Assembly: GCF_037975245.1 (NCBI RefSeq)
Contig: NC_092576.1
Coordinates: forward strand, 4,542,001 to 4,606,000
DNA: 64,000 nt
DNA from: Apostichopus japonicus
Lineage: Eukaryota > Echinodermata > Holothuroidea > Aspidochirotida > Stichopodidae
Reading direction: 5' to 3'
Shown here in pieces: positions 48,320-60,237 of this stretch; position 1 is the stretch's first letter, and every line of letters starts with the position of its first letter. The notes beneath the pieces were generated by a model. That model saw only the letters and a list, made by a program, of their open reading frames with translations, was not told where the DNA came from and did not search any database. The position numbers and the translations under genes are program-made.

Positions 48320-51300
48320 TCACACATCACCTCTCTTTGCCGTCGGTTTCTCAAACGACTGCTTGAAGCCACCAGCCATTTTAGCTTGAAATTTGCGTGA
48401 CAGTGTCATCTCCGAGTTCCATGGCGAGTCTCCCTCAGTGGTATCCTGGTCAGCCAAGTGGGTGTATTTCGTTCGACCCGAGCGACCAAAGTTTTTGACC
48501 TGGATGGAAACAAAGAGGAAGACTTGTTTGTTAACAGGATGTTCTGGTGGCAGCAACAAATGTAGCATTTACATATTCCCGACTTAGTTCAAAACTCTGT
48601 CTCAGTATCTTGTCCTTCATTTGAGACATGATCAATATATCCTATTTTTTGGTTGCTTTACTAGAGTAGGACGTGGAATCACGGTAGGTGGTCGGTTATG
48701 TCATGAGTGTCTGATGTTCTCCAAGACTGTACTCATTCTATACCAATCTTCTTGTTCATTTATCTGTGAAACCTGACATTTAAAACATTTCCTGACAATG
48801 TTCTCTGTATTTAGAATTCCAACCAATGCTTTAATACCAATATCATTCATTTCCCTTAAAATCTCATTGAATTATAACCAAGCTAAAAAAGGAACATCTT
48901 GCCAGCTCCATGGCTTTCATGACATCATACACTCTGCTGTTGCCATATTCATTTTACAAAATATCACCAAAGTTAGATGCTCAACAAGGATGAGGATTTG
49001 ACCTAAAAGATGCAGAAAACTTTCAGCATTTTCCAGATATTTTTTAAATTTATGTGAATCTCTGGCTTGTTCAATACCTGATGCTGATCAACTGTGCATT
49101 ACTTATGATAAAGGTGTGAAATATGAGTAGGAAGCCTGAATGAAGACATGGTTGAAAAGAGCAGGTAAAGACATGCCATGCAGTGAATCATTTACCTGAT
49201 ATGGTACACATTACAATGAAACTGATAAAAAAAAATAGGAATTAAGTAGCAACTAAAGTTTGTATATTTTTGCAACTGGATGAGAACCAAAATTGACAAT
49301 TGCTATGTGAAATGGGATCTATATATTACTTCCTGTCATAAAAGACATTAACTTTAGAGGTGCAGGTTTCTCTGGCAGATGGAGGTAGTTGTGGGTTCCT
49401 GGTGCATGGAGAGAGTTATGGGTTCCTAGAGCAGGTAGGAAAATGTGCAGGTTCCTGTGGGCAGGTGGAAATTGTTGGGATTCCTGTGGCAGGTGGAGAG
49501 AGTTGTGGTTAACTAGGACAAGTGGGGAGAGGTGCTGGCTTCTTGGTTAGGTAGGGAGAGGTACAGGTTCCTGAGGCAGGATAAGAGATTTGGGGTTCCT
49601 AGGGCAGGTGGAGAGAGGTGCTGGTTCTTCAAGTACACAAGTTAGCAAGCACACCACACCTGGAGCAGGTAACAGCCATCAATTTCCATTTCCATTGGTA
49701 GACAAACAGTCTGCCCCTTGCCTTGCTCAGTTAACGTTGACAGAGTAAGACTGGGACACTCACTGTGTCAGCATTCATATACAATTATATGAAAATGAAG
49801 AATCAATCATTTGTTGATACCTATAACTGATGACAATAAGGTAGGTGGGGAGAGTGTAACAAAGCTGGGAAGGGCAGTATTATGATATAAGCTAACTGTT
49901 ATCTTCATTACAAAAAATATCAAAAGCAAGTGATTTCACCTCTCAAACCCCCCCCCCCTTCCTAACCCATCACCCAGGACAAAATGAGGTGGTAACACAC
50001 CTGCTCTGGATGAATCAGTTCCATGATTTTACTAGTTTTAAGAGTCTTACCTGCATAACTTTTGGAAGTACTTTCTTGTCGAAGTGATCTTCCAGTGTTG
50101 GGTTAGACACATCTCTCTTATATACATCTTCCTCTGAATCCTGAATAGAATAAAATAAATAGAAGTCACAAACATCACCAAAACATATAATAAATAGAAG
50201 ACACAAACATCACCAAAACATGCAAGACAAAACAAAAGGTAACTAGAGAAGGTAAGATGGGACCCTTTTCTTTGGTGGAATGGGGCAGTATATTTGACAA
50301 TGTTAGACAGTTTTCTTAAGTCTAGGTGGTACTTATTACTTTCTGATGGACCACTATTGCATCGCCATTGTGGATTTACCTGTATACCATCACACTCACC
50401 ATGAAGAAGACCCCTCTGTGGTAATACTTCTGTAAAAACTTATATCTGCCTTTCTCGACCCGGTTTGTGACCACTTTTGGATTCCGTCTATCCTCTTCAC
50501 GCCGTTCCTCCTCCGTCAGATTTCGGATTCTCTCCAATTCCTGTTTCTCCTTTTCTTCCCTGTTTTAAATGAATTTAATTCGGGTGTGTACTTTACTATT
50601 TTCATTTGTTTTGTTAATACAACAAAAACATAACAAGTTCATCTTCACTTTTTTATTTTCCCCCCATTATCACTGTACCTGTAATAAAGACCTATAGTTA
50701 TACACTTTGTTCCTCCAAAATAGACCTTTTGTTACCCATTTAGCCCAAAATAGACTTATCATTAAACATTGTTTTATCACTGAGGGCCTGCAGTTACCCA
50801 TGGCTTTTCCCACAGTTCACCTATTGTTACCCATTTTTCCCATAATAGGCCTATTGTTACCCTTTTTTCCTACAATAGACATATCATTAAACATTGTTTT
50901 CACAACTAAGGGCCTACTTTAATCCACTGCTTTTCCCCATAGTGAAACCTATTGTTACCCATTTTCCCACCACAAAAGACGTATTGGTATGCATTGTTTT
51001 ATCACTAAGGACCTACTATTACCCCCTCTGTTCTCCACAATAGACCTATTATTAAACATAAAGTTATGAAGGACACATTGTTGACCACTGCTTGCTTCAG
51101 AATAAGCAGCCTGTTTATTTACATACAATACACCTGTAGAGGACTTCACTTTTATTAAAGCGGAAGTGCGCCCTAATTTTCAGAAGATTAATTACGTTGC
51201 CCCCGTTTCCGGGCAAAAAATATTGTTTTTATGGATTAGGATTTCGATATTGGGATTTGTTTTTGGATTCTCATTGGAGCCTGTCTGTAGAGTTCGTACG

Positions 51301-54300
51301 AGACGGCGACCTAGCGCAAAAAGGACTATAGTGTTTGAGGTGAGTGACATACTTTTATATTTCATTATATAATTTACCGCCTAATAACCCTAGCGTCCAA
51401 ACACCTATTGTTACCCTCTTTCCTTCCCTACAATAGGCCTATTGTTACCCTCTTTGCTCCAACAATGGAGCTATTGTTTACTTACTGTTCTCGTTCTTCC
51501 CTGTCTCTCTTGATTCTCTTCAGTTCTCGTACTTTCCACGTCTCGTACTCCTCTTCTCCATTCTCGTCGTCTGTGTTCACTGCTGTAATGCTTGCCTCAT
51601 CTACCGGTGCCTCTTCTCCTTCAAACACTTTTCTGGCTTCCGTCTCGACCATCTGAATGTGCCCATTGGGGGGAGGGGGGGGGAGGGAGGGAGATAGAAT
51701 ACACAAGATAGAGATTATGGTCAATAACATTGAGTGTTATCTTCTTGTGTTTCCTAGTCCCCGGCTAATAACGAGGCAAATACATTTTATGAAATGGAAA
51801 TGGCAGAGCACTGCGGCAAAGTTTCAGCTTTCAAAATGGCATCAAGGTTTTTTTTAAGAAAAAGAAGAAGAAATGGAAGGAAACCAAGATATTTTTCTTT
51901 ATCCTGCTTTGATATAGATACATAGTTAGTTATTTACTTCAAGTGTACTCTGGTTACCTACCCTAACAGTCCCTCGCTTTCCTTTATCCTGCCTTGATAT
52001 ACATAGTCAGTTATTTACTTTGAGTGTACTCTGGTTACCTACCTTAACAGTCCCTCGCTTTCCTTTATCCTGCCTTGATATAGATACATAGTTAGTTATT
52101 CGCTTCGAGTGTACTCTGGTTACCTACCCTAACAGTCCCTCCCTTTCCTTTATCCTGCCTTGATATAGATACATAGTCAGTTATTCACTTTGGGTGCACT
52201 CTGGTTACCTACCCTAACAGTCCCTCGCTTTCCTTTATCCTGCCTTGATATAGATACATAGTCATTAATACACTTTGAGTGTACTCTGGTAACCTACCCT
52301 AACAGTCCCTCAGTTTCCTTATCCTGCCTTGATATAGATACATAGTCATTAATACACTTTGAGTGCACTCTGGTTACCTACCCTAACAGTCCCTCGCTTT
52401 CCTTTATCCTGCCTTGATATCTATACATAGTCATTAATACACTTTGAGTGTACTCTGGTTACCTACCTTAACAGTCTCTCTCTTTCGATCGTCCGCTCGT
52501 CTTTTTGCCAGGTCCTCCAGGTGTTTGGCTTTCTGTGCGGCCTGTTCTTTCTCTTGTATGGTCACTCTGTCTCTTCTACAATAAGGACACAAACAATTCT
52601 TGGGTCACATGTGCATTAAACAACCCAATACCAATACTACAGAGTATTCTGTAATCTAAGACTGCAAACAATCAAACTGATGTATTCTTCTGTATTTTTA
52701 ACTAAATGAAGGTTTCTTACTACTGGGATTAGAGCTCAGAACACTGGGTGATAGGATTAGAGCTCAGAACACTGGGTGATGGGAATAGAGCTCAGAACAT
52801 TGGGTGATGGGATTAGAGCTCAGAACACTGGATGATGGGATTAGAGCTCAGAACACTGGGTGATTGGATTAGAGCTCAGAACACTGGGTGATTGGATTAG
52901 AGCTCAGAACACTGGGTGATGGGATTAGAGCTCACAACACTTACTTTGAAACAAAGACAGGTTTTAGGCGTGGCCCCGTCTCCTCTTCTGAGTCGCTGTA
53001 CTCCTCATACTCTGACGATTCTTCTTCACTTTCTTCCTCCTCTCCCTTTATCTTCTCCTCTTCCTGTTCCAATAGGTCCTCTGCCTCTTGTTGTCTCCTC
53101 TCCAGGGCCCGGGCCCGGAGAGCCGATCTACGCTTCTCAATCTCATCCTCCTCTAGATCTTCCTCTTCTGAGCTGCTCTCCTCTGCCTCAATCCTAAACA
53201 CCTTCCGTGAACCTCGATCTCTCTCCGTGGGCTCAGCTTCTGCTTTCTTTGGTGGTTCGTCGTCACCTTCGCTGACCTCCCCGTCTTCCAGGATCTCTGG
53301 TTCGTGGATTTGCCGGTGACGGCTGTGCCTGGATGGGAAGATATAAAACATTGATTCGGTGTGTCCAAGATAAACAGGTACTACTTCGGAACAAAACCAT
53401 GAACAGGTAAAGATTAGCGAACACAACAGCAACAAATATCCTGTTGGTTTGCTGAATGTGTTAGATTCCACCTACAAGAGTATTGTAGTCAGTATATGAT
53501 AGTAAGTACTACACACTCTTCAAATGATTTCAATATTTGACAACAAAAACAGATTTTCTGTTTCCACCATTCTGAAATTTGTATTTGATAGAATTTTTTT
53601 TTAATACTTTTAGCCAAAACATAGAAAATCTTAGAGGTCGTGAGTAGGTGAGAAAAAAATTCTGAAATGCCATCGTTAAGTACCTATGTGGATCCTTGAA
53701 CTGTATAGATGTGGTTGCTTTTAGGTACAGTTACAAGTTTAGTCAGAAAAAGCCTATACAACAGGAAAAGGTACCACAGTATGTGGTCTGCTATGAAAAC
53801 ATGTTGAATTCTCCTTAAATATGTTTAGGATATTTTTACCACTTTTATGATGTTGCTGCTAATATGTTCTTTAAAACAATACCCCTAGCTGTCAATAAAG
53901 CCAGCTCTGACTTTAAGCCTTTCACAAAATGCACCTAAGAGAAACGTCATCGACAATGGTGGATAAATGAAAGCCTAAACCAGCGTTTCTTAACCTTTTG
54001 CACCACTCTTTACACATAGAAATTGAAGTAAAAGCTTTTTCGCTCCCTTCCTGTACCAACTGCGCACAAGCTGACTCAGGGAATTATTTTTTCTTCATGC
54101 ATATAGCGTAGAACAGCTGGGATTCCTGCCTAAACGATGCCTACAACACACCATGGGGTGGGTGAGAGGATATGGGTAGGAAATTAGGAATACCTGTCGC
54201 CTATATCATCGCCTGCATCCTGATGTCTCTCCCGTAATCTCCTGAGACGAGCGTCCTCCTCAACCTTTCCGGTCACCCTCCGGGCTCTGGACATCGGTAG

Positions 54301-56020
54301 TTCGTCCTCATCCTCACTGCTGCTGGACTCTGGAGCATAATCGGGTCTGTACAGCGAGAAAGAAAGAAAACAACAATATCAGCAGCATAAGAAATGAGGT
54401 AATTTTCTTTTGATTAGTCACCAAATCCTTTTTTGAAACAAATCCAAACCATGATCTATTGTGGTCTGACTAAAAATCTGCATTTTTTACTGGGTTGTGC
54501 CTGTGTTTCTGATTTTGATCACATACTTTGTTTATATTTACTCATAAAAGTCAGGGAATCAGTTAGCGTTCAAATTTTGTGTAGGAGTTTTGAAGCAGTT
54601 ATGCTATACATCTTTGTACTTGTAGAGCAATTTGGGATGTGATGAATACCCATCAACCATTGGATTACTTACTCTTCAACAATCAACAGTGACTGGGGAA
54701 TAGTTTATCAGGTTTGGGATAACTCAATAAAGCACAAAATGGGCAGACTGCGACACAAATTACGCAACAATGTATCATTGTTTGCACAACGAAGAAAAAC
54801 CATGTTCACTGTTTTTTTTAGGATATGCTTCATACAGAAATTGTTAGTGTCCTTCAACAGTTTGTTTCTAACTGTGCTGAACTGGATCAACAAGATACCA
54901 TTCCAGGTGATACATTATCTCTGCTATAAGTACTGTACTTTGTCAGGCTATAGCACAGTACTGCACAAACAAACTAGTATCAGGTTAGCTTAGGTTTAGC
55001 CTAAGACAGAATGTTTGGTAAAAAATTGGCAGACATTTATCCAGTAATCAATTAGTCAGTGCATAATCCTGCTTCATAAGTGAGAATAAAACCCGCTCAC
55101 AATTGTTCTTACCTCTTGCCTGGTACGTATCTTTTCACCTTCACTTTTTGCATTGTCCTTTCACCTTTATTTAGGGATATGAAACAAAAGGAATAATAAT
55201 CATTTGAAACTGCCATTGGCTGGAAAAACAAAGAGCTTTTAGATTAATCTTGTTTTATTAAAACAATAACAACAATACCGTTTAAAATGTGCTAACGTGG
55301 AGCAAAAGGGAGCACCGCTTGATGTTATCGAAACTGCTTGAACGATTTGTACGATCAAGTTTAGCCCTCTGACATAGCATTTGGAACGTTAGGCTTTGTC
55401 AAACTATTACATATGTCTCAGAATTGATTATCCAACAAAATAAGCCCAGAAATACTCAATAAAGTGTGATGTAATGTATATAAATTCAGGCATATATAGC
55501 TAGCGGCATCCCTAAGCATTTCAATCTGTCTGATATTTGTTTTTAATTGAGGCAGATAAAGTTTTTGTTTGAGTATTTTCTTTAACACTACAAATTGCAT
55601 CTGGGAAGTGCACGATTTTTGGGGGGAGGGCATGTGCCCCCCTGGCGACGCCACTGTATGTAGCTAAGTACTGTACTTGGGAGTTCACATTAAGTTTGTA
55701 CAAAACAACAAAATTACATATATACAGTAGAGGAGATAGGTGTACTTCAGTTCATCTGAAATATATTTAATGTAAAGAGACACTGGAATACACTCAATCC
55801 AGTATAGTGCTGGACTCATACCAACTACTTTGGTCCAGTCTGAAATGTCTGTTTTATTCAAATATGCGATAGAAAAGACTGAAGCATTTGTTGCCCTAGT
55901 ATCCACGTTGACCTCTAGGCCTAAATACAGTAACTTACCCTTCTTGTTCGTGACAGGTACAGCACCAGCTGTTGATTGGATGATGAGCCCGCCAGGCTCT
56001 GGGATAATGTCGATATCCAT
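48320..56020 (-). CDS. MFAP1: MFAP1, spliceosomal B-complex protein
   Basis: Nine coding exons on the minus strand: 56020-55939, 55164-55113, 54346-54194, 53328-52945, 52575-52467, 51652-51486, 50559-50400, 50140-50051 and 48499-48320. They sum to 1377 nt, 458 residues, in one frame. Family landmarks, in order: [31 protein letters not shown], a long acidic Glu/Ser-rich middle, [77 protein letters not shown] and [14 protein letters not shown]. Vertebrate MFAP1 has about 440 residues. Despite its name (microfibril-associated), it is a nuclear pre-mRNA splicing protein. A 5' UTR acceptor lies at 56099-56098 (exon from 56097), so a non-coding first exon further right is likely. The introns after exons 4 and 5 carry tandem arrays touching the donor sites. 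Confidence 0.97.
49350..49650. repeat. about 42-bp degenerate array in MFAP1 intron 8
   Basis: Copies of GCAGGTGGAGAGAG followed by TGGTTCCT variants. Confidence 0.7.
50690..51480. repeat. interrupted array in MFAP1 intron 6
   Basis: Units ACAATAGACCTATTGTTACC and CATTAAACATTGTTTTATCA recur at 50690-51075 and 51395-51478, right up to the exon 6 donor. The unrelated stretch 51080-51390 looks like an insertion. Confidence 0.7.
51890..52474. repeat. 85-bp array repeating the MFAP1 exon 5 donor
   Basis: Seven units with a period of 81-85 bp. The donor-containing motif (plus strand ACCTACC[CT]TAACAG) starts at 51956, 52037, 52122, 52207, 52292, 52376 and 52461. The last is the real exon 5/intron 5 boundary. 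Other unit landmarks are TATCCTGCCTTGATATAGAT and GTGTACTCTGGTTACCTA. Confidence 0.9.
52728..52943. repeat. 28-bp array in MFAP1 intron 4
   Basis: Eight copies of GATTAGAGCTCAGAACACTG plus GGTGATGG. The last copy ends against the donor of exon 4 (GT at 52944-52943). Confidence 0.9.
55501..55656. mobile_element. short hAT-type miniature element
   Basis: Right end TGGCGACGCCACTG matches the ends of the element at 35783. The left end TAGCGGCATCCC is a decayed inverted copy. Flanks TATATAGC (55493-55500) and TATGTAGC (55657-55664) agree 7/8. It lies in MFAP1 intron 1. Confidence 0.65.
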
Positions 56021-56097
56021 GGTTGGTTAGTTAAAGGTTCTGCCTCCGAACTCCAGATAGCCAAACCTAGGCAATTGTCGATGGTGTGTTCAGCAAT

Positions 56098-57750
56098 CTG
56101 TAAATGATACAATTAATACTTACTTAACTTTTAAAGCCTAAGGACAAATTTATATAGCAAAATGATCTGTCCAATGGCAAACTTGCTACACAAATACAAA
56201 GATGTACACAGACTGAGCTCAATAATCAGTATTTTACTTTCTTATCATTTGATCAACACAATTCATATACCTCAAAGGTGTTTCAGTACGAAAATTAAAG
56301 AAACCAAAAACTGCCAAAGTATGAACTCCTTGAAAAAAATATGGAAACTAACACAATGAGCAACTGCTTACTTCCAGCAGACAAAATTGCGTTTGTTTGA
56401 ATAAGCTGTGCATTCCTCATACTTTACTGGAGTAGGCCTTACCAACTGGCCTCCTAGAGTGAAATTGTAGGCTAGCCTACATGGTATTCCCTTACATACA
56501 TAAATATATAGTACCACACAGTGTTACTGTATCTCGGTGTATTATCTGCACTACGTTATGCAGTAGCCTAACGTTAGGACTCGTACAGTATAGGCTATTT
56601 CAAATGTAGGGAAAGTGAATCGTAACATCTAAGGCCTATGGTTTACTAAAGGTACTAAAAGTACTCATGTCGGCAAGTGAAAACTGGCAGTTACCGAAAA
56701 CTTCGGATGACACTCGAAATTCTTTCGCTTGCACAAAACAAATTCTACCCCGGGAACCGGTTGCGTGTATTCTCCCGAAGCTATCGCGGAATTAACCCCA
56801 TTGTTAAATTGCGTGTGGAGAATGCTTCCTTCCTATAGAAGGCCGTCCTTGCATAAAAATAGGGTAAGTGCGTACAGAAAACCTTTCCATCAATTGACGT
56901 TAAAAGTAAGAATAATATATGACCGCAAGTATGCCTCCCGTCAGGCGCTCTCAGCACGGATAAAAAATACGTCTGCCTGTGAAAAACTTTGAGGATCCGG
57001 GCCTCCGGAAATACGTTTAAAATCATTCTTATTTCCGTATCTAATAGTGTTGAAAAATAAACTGTCGAAAGCAACTGCAAAAAAAGGTTTTGAGAAAGAA
57101 TTGAATATAACGGATAGCAGTTTGAGATGTGAATGTCAGTTAGATTATTAACTGGGATCAAAGAGAGATGTTTCTTTCGTGTCAAAGTTTGTTACATTCA
57201 CTTTTTTCATTGCAAAGTAACGGCATAAGCATATGGGTACCGACAACAGATAAGGCTCGCGACATATTATTGTTATGGAGTGTTCCAACACTGGCGCTCA
57301 TACGGTACTCTAACCAACCGTTTCAACTGGGTAGATATTACAAATGAATATACTATATTGGAGCCCTGACAGGAGAAACAGACCCAACTTTAATTATCGA
57401 TCTATAGGATTGTTTGTAAGATTGTTTCTGTATCGTCATTAGGCCTATTATTGGCCCGAAACAGAGAGGACATTTGAGACGGAATATATGTTCGTGGTAT
57501 ATGGTTCTGTATTCTCGGCTTCATGTTACAAGTGGTATTTGATGGCGCTCTTTACTTAATAAATAATCCATTCTCGTTACACCTTTCCTTCTTTAAAATG
57601 CTCATTCACCAAAACTCTTATTGTTACTTATTCATGTTAATTTCTTTAACTTTATTCTAGTCAACTTGCACTAGCATGATTAATACCTGTAATTATGTAT
57701 TTAGTCTACTACTACTCTGAATCATTCGAAATTGCTAGATTTGTAAATAC
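56098..57750. other. upstream of MFAP1
   Basis: A non-coding first exon and the promoter of MFAP1 are expected here. No other gene recognised. Confidence 0.4.
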
Positions 57751-57779
57751 AGTTTAATCACGATAACACAAAACTGCTA

Positions 57780-58290
57780 GCAAACTGCTTATCCACAGAA
57801 GAGCCTGGGTAAGAGAATGAGTAAAAGTTAGAGGGCCTGACGTTTCGATCCAAGCAGGATCTTCTTCAGAGGCTGAATGACAAGTAACAGTAACAGAAGG
57901 GATACATACAAAAGAGATAAATATAAGAGGATTGATAGACAAGGGATTTCTGATTCCAAATGGTAGGCTACAACACGTCGTAAGCCATTCAAGGTGATTC
58001 CATCTTTTATCGAGATTTCATCTCTGACGTGGAAATATGTTTGTGTGCTTGGAGGTAGGTTGTGTTTGTCCTCTGGCAAACCATTATTCTTGTCCAAGAC
58101 CCGGGCATTATTTTGCCCTTAGCTGTTACAATTAATGTGAGTGCGCCCTCACATCCTCTATCGAAACATCTGTCGTTTAATAATAATTCCCCTGACAAGC
58201 AGCTTTGAGGACGGGCGTCCTCAGTTAGTTCTATAATTCGACGAGATATATATTTAGAACGAGTGCATTGCAGCAATCATCTGCTGATCT
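57780..58290 (-). mobile_element. Penelope-like terminal-repeat fragment (putative)
   Basis: Assigned because of the hammerhead fold at 57835-57873. Such minimal type I hammerheads are known from the pseudo-LTRs of Penelope-like elements. Open frames to the right of it (minus 58276-57828) show no RT or GIY-YIG motif. The borders are approximate. Confidence 0.5.
57835..57873 (-). ncRNA. hammerhead ribozyme, minimal type
   Basis: Read on the minus strand from 57873: stem I 5' strand GCCT (57873-57870); box CTGAAGA (57869-57863), matching CUGANGA; one A; stem II GATCC (57861-57857), loop TGCTT, GGATC (57851-57847); box GAAA (57846-57843); short ACGT stem III; GTC cleavage triplet ending at 57839; then AGGC (57838-57835), pairing with GCCT. 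All conserved core positions are present. Stem III is only about two base pairs, as in retroelement hammerheads thought to act as dimers. Confidence 0.8.
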
Positions 58291-58998
58291 TCTGTTTACT
58301 GTTGTGCTCTGATTTACTTAAACAAAGACAAATAATGACGCTATTTACTTATTAAATTAAATGATCCATGCTCGTCACAAATAAAGATAATTGTCATGAA
58401 CAAAAATCCCCAAACAAAGGAAGGTCTTATCTCATATTTGGGAGGTGTCAGGCCCATTAATGCTCCATCACACAGAAGGCCGAAGACTTGATACAAGTCA
58501 AAAGATAACATTGAAGAGCCACATGTGCTTCAATCGCTCTCTGTCTTTTACTAATTGCGCTGTTTCTTTTCTGAAACAGAGAATAATTTACCGATGCTTC
58601 AACTAAATTATTGACACTGTTTGGATGACAAAATGATCATAATATTGGTTTCAGTGTTGACAATGTGAACGTTCTACCTTGAAACTAAGTCTAGGGAAGC
58701 AATGGTAATAATAACAAGTATAACATATAACGGATTTACAAAATGACAGCTCACAGAAAACAACTTAAAGACGACATTATTCCCCAAAACAGAGTAATAT
58801 TTTCCTAAGCTATTCTGATATGTTGTTCTCTACAACGATGTAATTGATAAGGAGATCTGTCCTATCATTTTGAAGATGATGGTTTTTTTTTATATATTTT
58901 TATTATTGTCATCCTTAATGTTTGGGTTTTGTAACCCCTTTAATGATGTGGTGATCCTTCCAAGTTTTTAAAGTGCTTTAGAGCACGCCTTGACTAAT
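58291..58998. other. intergenic, nothing recognised
   Basis: AT-rich sequence without exons, arrays or element ends that I could identify. Confidence 0.35.
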
Positions 58999-59010
58999 GA
59001 ATCATCATCA

Positions 59011-59063
<53 letters not shown>

Positions 59064-59098
59064 GTCATCATCATCATCATCATTGTTATTATTATCCT
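58999..59098. repeat. (CAT/CGT)n trinucleotide repeat
   Basis: About 30 consecutive TCA/TCG triplets followed by ATT units. The serine run it would encode is not evidence of a gene. Confidence 0.95.
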
Positions 59099-59099
59099 T

Positions 59100-59640
59100 T
59101 ACGGATCATCCTATGATTTGTGGAATTGGGAGATATTGCATAATTTGCTGGGGTGGTAATGTTAGTAAATCAGAAAGGAATAGTATTGACAAAATTATCA
59201 AGAAAGCAGAAAAAGTAATTGGGAGGGGGGGGGGGGGGTTCAGTCTGTAGTTGACTCGGTCTACCAATGCCGCCCACACTCAAAGTTAGGCATGGTTTGG
59301 ACTTTGGAGTGACTGTAGTCATCCGGCTATTATATTATTCACTTCGAAACAGTCTTATACATAGGGGTATTGGTAGACTGAGACACCCAAAGCTAAATAC
59401 TAATCTTTATCGGAATTCTTTCATCCCTCATGCAATTAAACTTCACAACAGCTACTAAAGTCGCTCATATTGTGTATGGTTTACTGTTTTGTTTTCGTTT
59501 TTAATCCGATCTTACCTTCTTATTACTATTATCTGTATACGTGTTCTTAGATTTATATATTTTTTATATTTTCTATGACTTGTGCAAGTATATCAATTGC
59601 CTTTTATGGAGTAATAAAGTTTTACTTTACTTTACTTTAG
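59100..59640 (+). mobile_element. LINE 3' end (CR1/L2/jockey-like)
   Basis: Contains KSERNSIDKIIKKAEKVIG and, in another frame, RNSFIPHAIKLHN, both typical of the last part of non-LTR reverse transcriptase proteins. It ends with a 3' tail of ACTTT repeats (59616-59640) after AGTAATAAAG. Frameshifted and 5' truncated. Confidence 0.75.
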
Positions 59641-59937
59641 ATATACACGTATAACTTAAATTTATAATGAAACCGTCCTGTTCCAATAGCCCACTTGTCT
59701 AATTCTTCCCGAATTAATGTAAACCCGCGCCGACGGCTGAACTTTTCAACCCCGGAAAATGATGGCAGTATGTAAGTTCTCGTTACATGTTATAATTTTC
59801 ACTGTGAAGTATGTGTACACTGTGTACTTCGGCTTTATGCACGCCTATATCTTGCCGAACATCCATAATGTCGTGTTGTATGTGTTGTTTTGCATTTGTA
59901 TTTTCAAATTTCTATTTGTGCTTGTAGAACGAACGAA

Positions 59938-60237
59938 CGGAGCGTACAAAAATGTTTTGAGTAAAGACACTCCCTAGATCGCCGGAAATGACCCTTTGCG
60001 GGCCTGGCTAATTTGCAAATAAACGAAGAATAAATAGGTGTCATCGTCATTTTGTCAGAAAATTACACCAACAAAATGTGACAAATGTCAATAGGTATTT
60101 GAGAGCGCAATAAAAAAGTCAATAATCGCGAATAAGTAAAAAGTGGTAAAAAGCTGAAAAGGGCGCCAGCAGTCCACTTGAGTCCGTCGGGGGGGGGGGC
60201 ATCCGCCCCCTCTGACTGTATGGACGCTCCGCCACTG
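59938..60237 (-). mobile_element. truncated inverted copy of the 24973-25347 element
   Basis: Matches the reverse complement of most of the 375-bp element, ending GACGCTCCGCCACTG. The other end is cut within the dispersed module, and no target duplication is visible. Confidence 0.8.

Noticed and set aside
53329-54193. Possible U12-type intron in MFAP1 (donor GTATTCCT)
   Set aside because: The donor does not match the strict RTATCCTT consensus, and no TTCCTTAAC-like branch site precedes the acceptor.
58990-59098. Poly-serine protein
   Set aside because: Translation of a trinucleotide microsatellite.
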